A stretch of DNA of 64,000 nt from Ampelocalamus luodianensis (lineage: Eukaryota > Streptophyta > Magnoliopsida > Poales > Poaceae), in the NCBI GenBank assembly GCA_036346255.1, contig CM070628.1, positions 20,413,840-20,477,839 of the forward strand, given 5' to 3'. Positions 60,216 to 64,000 of the stretch are shown here, piece after piece. The notes under the pieces are model-generated. The model saw nothing but the letters and a program-made list of their open reading frames with translations, did no database searches and was not told where the DNA came from. The translations under genes were made by a program, and so were the position numbers. The stretch's first letter is position 1. The number at the start of each line of letters is the position of its first letter.

Positions 60216-61416
60216 CTAGAAAAGGTTAGGAAACTCGGCTGGCTCTTCTTCACGTTCCCACGTCGCTTCTCCTACCGAGTGGTTGCTCCACCGGACCTTG
60301 CAAAAACGAACAGTCTTGCTTCTGGTGAGGCGCTCTGCGACATCCAAAATCCTGACTGGCTGCTCCTTGTAGGTAAGATCCTCCTTCAGATCCATTGATT
60401 CTAGCGGGGCTTGCTCTTCTGGCACACGAAGACACTTCTTCAACTGCGAGACATGAAAGACATCATGCACTCCTGCTAACGACTGCGGTAGCTCCAACCG
60501 GTAAGCAACTTCTCCACGGCGTTCCAAAATCTTGAACGGACCAACATACCTAGGGGCAAGCTTCCCTTTGGCATGAAACCTTTTGACACCTCTGAGCGGA
60601 GTCACTCGAAGATAAACAAAATCCTCGGGTTCAAAACTCAGATCTCGACGACGATTATCAGCATAGCTCTTACGCACGGTGAGCTATCTTCAATCTTTCT
60701 CTTATCATGGCCACTTGCTCTTACGCTTCGAATAATGTTCGACCAAATCGATCGTTCATTTGCTTCGACCAATTCAACGGGGTTCTCTGAGCACGACCAT
60801 ACGATGCTTCAAATGGTGACATTTGCGGTGGCTTGATAACTATTGTTATACGAAAATTCTGCATCGGTAAACTTTTATCCCAGCGGTAGCATTTGCTAGA
60901 GCACAAGCTCTCGGCATATCCTGCAATATCGATTGACTCTTTGATCGCCCGCCGATGCGTGGATGGTATGCGATCTGAAATTGAGATGGTACCCAATGCT
61001 TCATGCAAGCTTTGCCAAAAACGAGAGGTGGCGAGATCCTCGATCGGACACTATCTTCTTGGGCACACGTGCAACCGACAATTCGGCCATGTACAACTCC
61101 ATGGGCGATCTCGGAGTATGTGGTTTGGATGGCAAGAAATGGCGACCTTGGTTAGGCGATCGACTATTACCCGGATCGAATCGTAACGATTGAGTCTTGG
61201 GTAAACCGATAATGAAATCCATCGATTTCCTCCACTTCCACTCTGGAATCTTGGCGGTTGCAGCAATCCTGCCGGCCTCGGTGTTACGCCTTCACTTTCG
61301 GCGGTGTCGCACAAGGCAACGAACTCGCGACTTCGTTTCAAATTTGGCCACCAAAATTTAGTCTTAACATCTGGTACATCTTGGTACTTCGGGGTGGATT
61401 GAGTACTTTGAGTCAT
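60216..61416 (-). pseudogene. Integrase and chromodomain of A2 pol, frameshifted
   Basis: Integrase inserts the DNA copy into the chromosome. 61051-61416 has the end of the zinc-binding region (DVKTKFWWPNLKR, EFVALCDT) and the core start (IVDRLTKVA). 61001-61222 has MDFIIGLPKTQS and VPKKIVSDRGS with a catalytic Asp. 60721-61008 has the core end (WDKSLPM, MSPFEASYGR, RTPLNW). 60216-60677 is an intact 153-codon stretch: LAPRYVGPFKILERRGEVAYR and DVFHVSQLKKCL of the C-terminal domain, then a chromodomain RILDVAERL, VRFCKVRWSNH, EATWEREEE and EFPNLF before the stop. This is typical of the Tekay/Del chromovirus lineage. Four or more frameshifts break the whole. Confidence 0.9.
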
Positions 61417-63000
61417 GGGCTTCCTTTAAGATTAAGCGTCTCGGACCATCGATATACGGTACACAATCGACCATTAATCAGTATGTCTTGATCATCTTTG
61501 GTGAAATCCTTGAATTTCCTTCATCATTTGACCTTGATGTCGACAACACAGGATCCTTTGGTTGTGCTTCACGAATTTGCTTCTCGGTAGATTGTACTTC
61601 AAATTGGCTACAAATCCTTGAACACAACTTCTAGCTTTGGCTTAGAAATTCTTCATAAAGTTACGGACAACTTTCCTTTACTTCCAAAGCATTGCGTAAC
61701 TCTTACGACTCAAGGCATCTGCAACTACATTGGCTTTTCCGGGATGGTAGTGGATCCCAAGATTATAATCCTTGATCAATTCTAACCATCTTCTTTGTCT
61801 CATATTCGAGATCATTGGGTAAAGATGTACTTGAGACTCTTATGATGCGTGTAGACTTCACGATTCCCGGATGAGGTAATGGCCAAATCTTTAGAGCATG
61901 CACTACGGCTAATTCCGGATCATGAGTAGGGTAGTTCTCTTCGTGAGGTCTCAATTGCTGGGCGCATAAGCCACGACTCTTCCTTCTTGCATCGGGGCGC
62001 ATCCTAATCCTTGTGCGAAGCATCACAATGATATCGAAATCCTTCCGAATATCTGCGAGAATCAACCTTGGGTCAAGTCAACCGCTTCTTCAACTCTTGA
62101 AAACTTTCCTCAGGTGGAGTCCAAGTGAACTTTTTCTCCTTCTTCAACAATTGCGTAAGGGCTTAGCAATCGATGAGAATCCTTCGATGAAAGCGGCGGT
62201 AATAACTGCCATTCCCAAGCTGCGAATCGAGTCACGGTCTTGGGCTGCTCCCAATGTAATCTTGCTTTAACTTTCAGGGGTCATTGCTACTCCTCATTTG
62301 TCATCACGTGACCAAGGAAATCCACTTCCTTCTTCAAAAATCACACTTACGAACTTGGCATACAAGCGATGTTCTCTGAGTTTTCCAATATTATCCTTAA
62401 ATGTTAAGCGTGTTCTTCCTCCGACTTGGTACAGTACACGAATATCATCAATGAACACAACTACAAACTTGTCCAAATATTCCATGAATACTTTATTCAT
62501 CATGTTCATGAAATAGCGGGGGCATTAGTCGGACCAAAGACATGACTAAGAACTCATAATGTCCGTGCAGTGTTGAGAAAGCGGTTTTCGGTATATCCTT
62601 AGGACAAATCTTTAGTTGGTGGTAACGATGTGAGTCGATCTTTGAGAATAATCGGCTCCTTTCATCGATCAAGCGGATCATCTATCAGGGTAGTGGGTAC
62701 TTGTTCTTGAAGGTAACCGTTGAGAGGCGATAATCAATACACATCCTCATACTTCCATCCTTCTTCTTGACAAACAACACTGGCGCTCCCCATGGCGGCG
62801 AACTAGGTCTCACAAAACCTTTCTCAAAAGTTCTTCTATCTAACGCTTCATCTCTACCAATTCATGGTGGCATCAGATAAGGTCTCTTTGAAATTGGTGC
62901 TGTCCGGCACTAGGTCGATGACAAACTCAATGTCACGATCCGGTGGCATTCTGAAATTCTTACGAAACACATCGGATATTCACGACCATGGTACTTCTTC
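61417..63000 (-). pseudogene. Reverse transcriptase and RNase H of A2 pol, frameshifted
   Basis: The order on the minus strand: RT N-terminal words MPPDRDIEFVIDLVP (about 62890-62955); FSKIDSHRYHQLKI and DIPKTAFST (62493-62681); MNKVFMEYLDKFVVVFIDDI with the catalytic DD pair (62294-62509); RLYAKF; then RNase H words DFDI, SRQLRPHE-like QLRPHEENYPTHDPELAVV and HALKIW (61763-62065). The stretch 61417-61760 links to integrase and has no clear motif. Many frameshifts make it non-functional as written. Confidence 0.88.
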
Positions 63001-63388
63001 TAAGGCAAGGGTCTTGGTGTTTACTAGCAAATGTCCATCATGAACCAGGTGGCTAGAAACTCTACCTTGTTTCCTTTGGCGTCCTCTCTTATTCGACTCT
63101 TGACCACAATCTAGCACACTTTATGCTTGATAACCAATCCATGCCAAGAATGACATCTAGGGTTTGGGTATCTAGGACTATTAGGTTGGCTAGAAACTCA
63201 ACTCCGACTATGAGTGGCGAGCTCCTAAACATCCCACTCTAGTACTTAGCTCTGCTCGAGCGATTGGACTAACAGAGTATGCTTAAGTTGCATAACTTCC
63301 AATTTATTTTTGGTTGCAAACATTCCGAAACAAATGAATCGCGAGCTCGAATCAAACAAAGCCGATCACGGTCTTGAGTTAACGAAAC
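63001..63388 (-). pseudogene. Aspartic protease region of A2 pol, degenerate
   Basis: The protease cuts the element polyprotein. Seen on the minus strand are an eroded active-site word FDSSSRF (near 63345, from the usual FDSGA) and the late word TLDVILGMDWL (about 63140-63180). No single frame spans the domain. Confidence 0.7.
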
Positions 63389-64000
63389 TTACCCGATCAC
63401 GACGTCAGGTGATTCTGGGCTCCTTCGAGGTGGCGTGGTTGACACGGCCTCGATCACGAACTCTGTGCTCCTCGGCTTGGCGCGACTTGTGGCGCTCCTT
63501 GATTGATGCCCGGCGCGGTGTCTTGGATGGCGTAGCTCCAAGGTTGAAGCGTCTTGGAGTGATTGTTCCCCTTGCGGACAACGGTTGGCAAAATGTCCCG
63601 GTGGCGACGAAGCGTAATGAGACCTTTGATGCGTTCTGCTGGTTGCTTCTGGATTGTGGTTGGCAGTGCGGGGTTGCGGAAGTTGCGGCACAGCGTTGGG
63701 CGAGTGTTGAAGTTGGTGCGAGTGCTGCGAGCGAAGTTTGGGGTGAAACTTTGTTGAATTGTCTTTGCACGCTTGTTCTTGCTCTGCTGTGATTGATGAT
63801 TCCCTTGCTGAGCCATCCGGCGCTACGGCTATCTTCGGCTCCTTGCGTTTGTCCTCTAGAACAAAGGCTTTGTTGACCAATTCTGGAAATCGGGAAAGTA
63901 TGGCGATCAAAGCGACTTGCGATCGATGTTTAGTCCCTTCAAAGCGACTCTGCGAGCCTTGTCCGTGGCTACATCTTCTGCTGCGTGGCGAGCTAGTTGA
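63389..64000 (-). pseudogene. Gag C-terminal part of A2, continues off the window
   Basis: On the minus strand, RFPELVNKAFVLEDKRKE (about 63840-63900) is the end of the gag domain. It is followed by a basic, Gln-rich linker and a zinc-knuckle remnant ending PPGHFANRCPQ (about 63570-63610). The knuckle binds element RNA. Overlapping ORFs in other frames here are shadows. Confidence 0.8.

Overview
This window is plant nuclear DNA, almost certainly from a grass. The signs are a GC-rich two-exon phytocyanin gene, several families of very long Ty3/gypsy LTRs with an initiator-Met tRNA primer site, CACTA transposons, and a Tat-type LTR with a TTGGCGCC primer site. It is an intergenic retrotransposon field. 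I find one recognisable host gene: a plantacyanin-type phytocyanin at 15238-15735, minus strand, with one intron and an apparent frameshift in exon 2.

Layout. Positions 1-11236 hold the internal leader and 5' LTR of gypsy element C1 (minus sense). A CACTA element (1018-4467) is inserted in the leader and a solo LTR of another family (B1, 6610-11117, target duplication GGATG) in the LTR. C1 itself sits in a second CACTA element, whose end is at 11237-11540. Positions 11541-19234 are low-copy-looking DNA with the phytocyanin gene, a small MITE and LTR scraps. Positions 19235-22500 are a plus-sense LTR (F) with primer site. About 23966-25317 is a Tat-type LTR, primer site and gag remnant. From 25318 to the 100-N gap at 54346-54445 there is a four-level nest: LTR A1 and a pol scrap, interrupted by element B2; B2 is interrupted by C2 (TSD ACCAA); the 5' LTR of C2 is interrupted by the young, complete element D (TSD CTAAT). 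After the gap come a plus-sense B-family LTR end, primer site and gag remnant (E). These are cut by element A2 (minus sense), whose 3' LTR and broken pol and gag run off the right edge.

The most interesting signal is inside the LTRs. Families A, B and F, and fragments G and probably H, carry a short, strongly acidic reading frame near the LTR 3' end. In A, B and F it is split by an intron of about 1.2-1.3 kb lying in the same place, and the exon junctions join in frame with the same phase. In families A, B, C and D the intron donor is the rare GC type (AAG|GCAAG). A short hairpin whose stem sequence changes while its pairing is kept lies about 20-40 nt before the 3' splice site in A, B, C, D and F. 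A second such hairpin lies directly upstream of the polypurine tract in A, B, C and D. The C and D promoters also combine a telo-box with TGGGCY (site II) motifs, the arrangement known from ribosomal-protein gene promoters.

Recent repeat pairs (for example the two D LTRs) differ more by 1-2 base indels than by substitutions, and the change CAGAG to CGAG recurs. Some broken frames, including that of the phytocyanin, may therefore be sequence errors rather than real mutations. All comparisons were made by eye.
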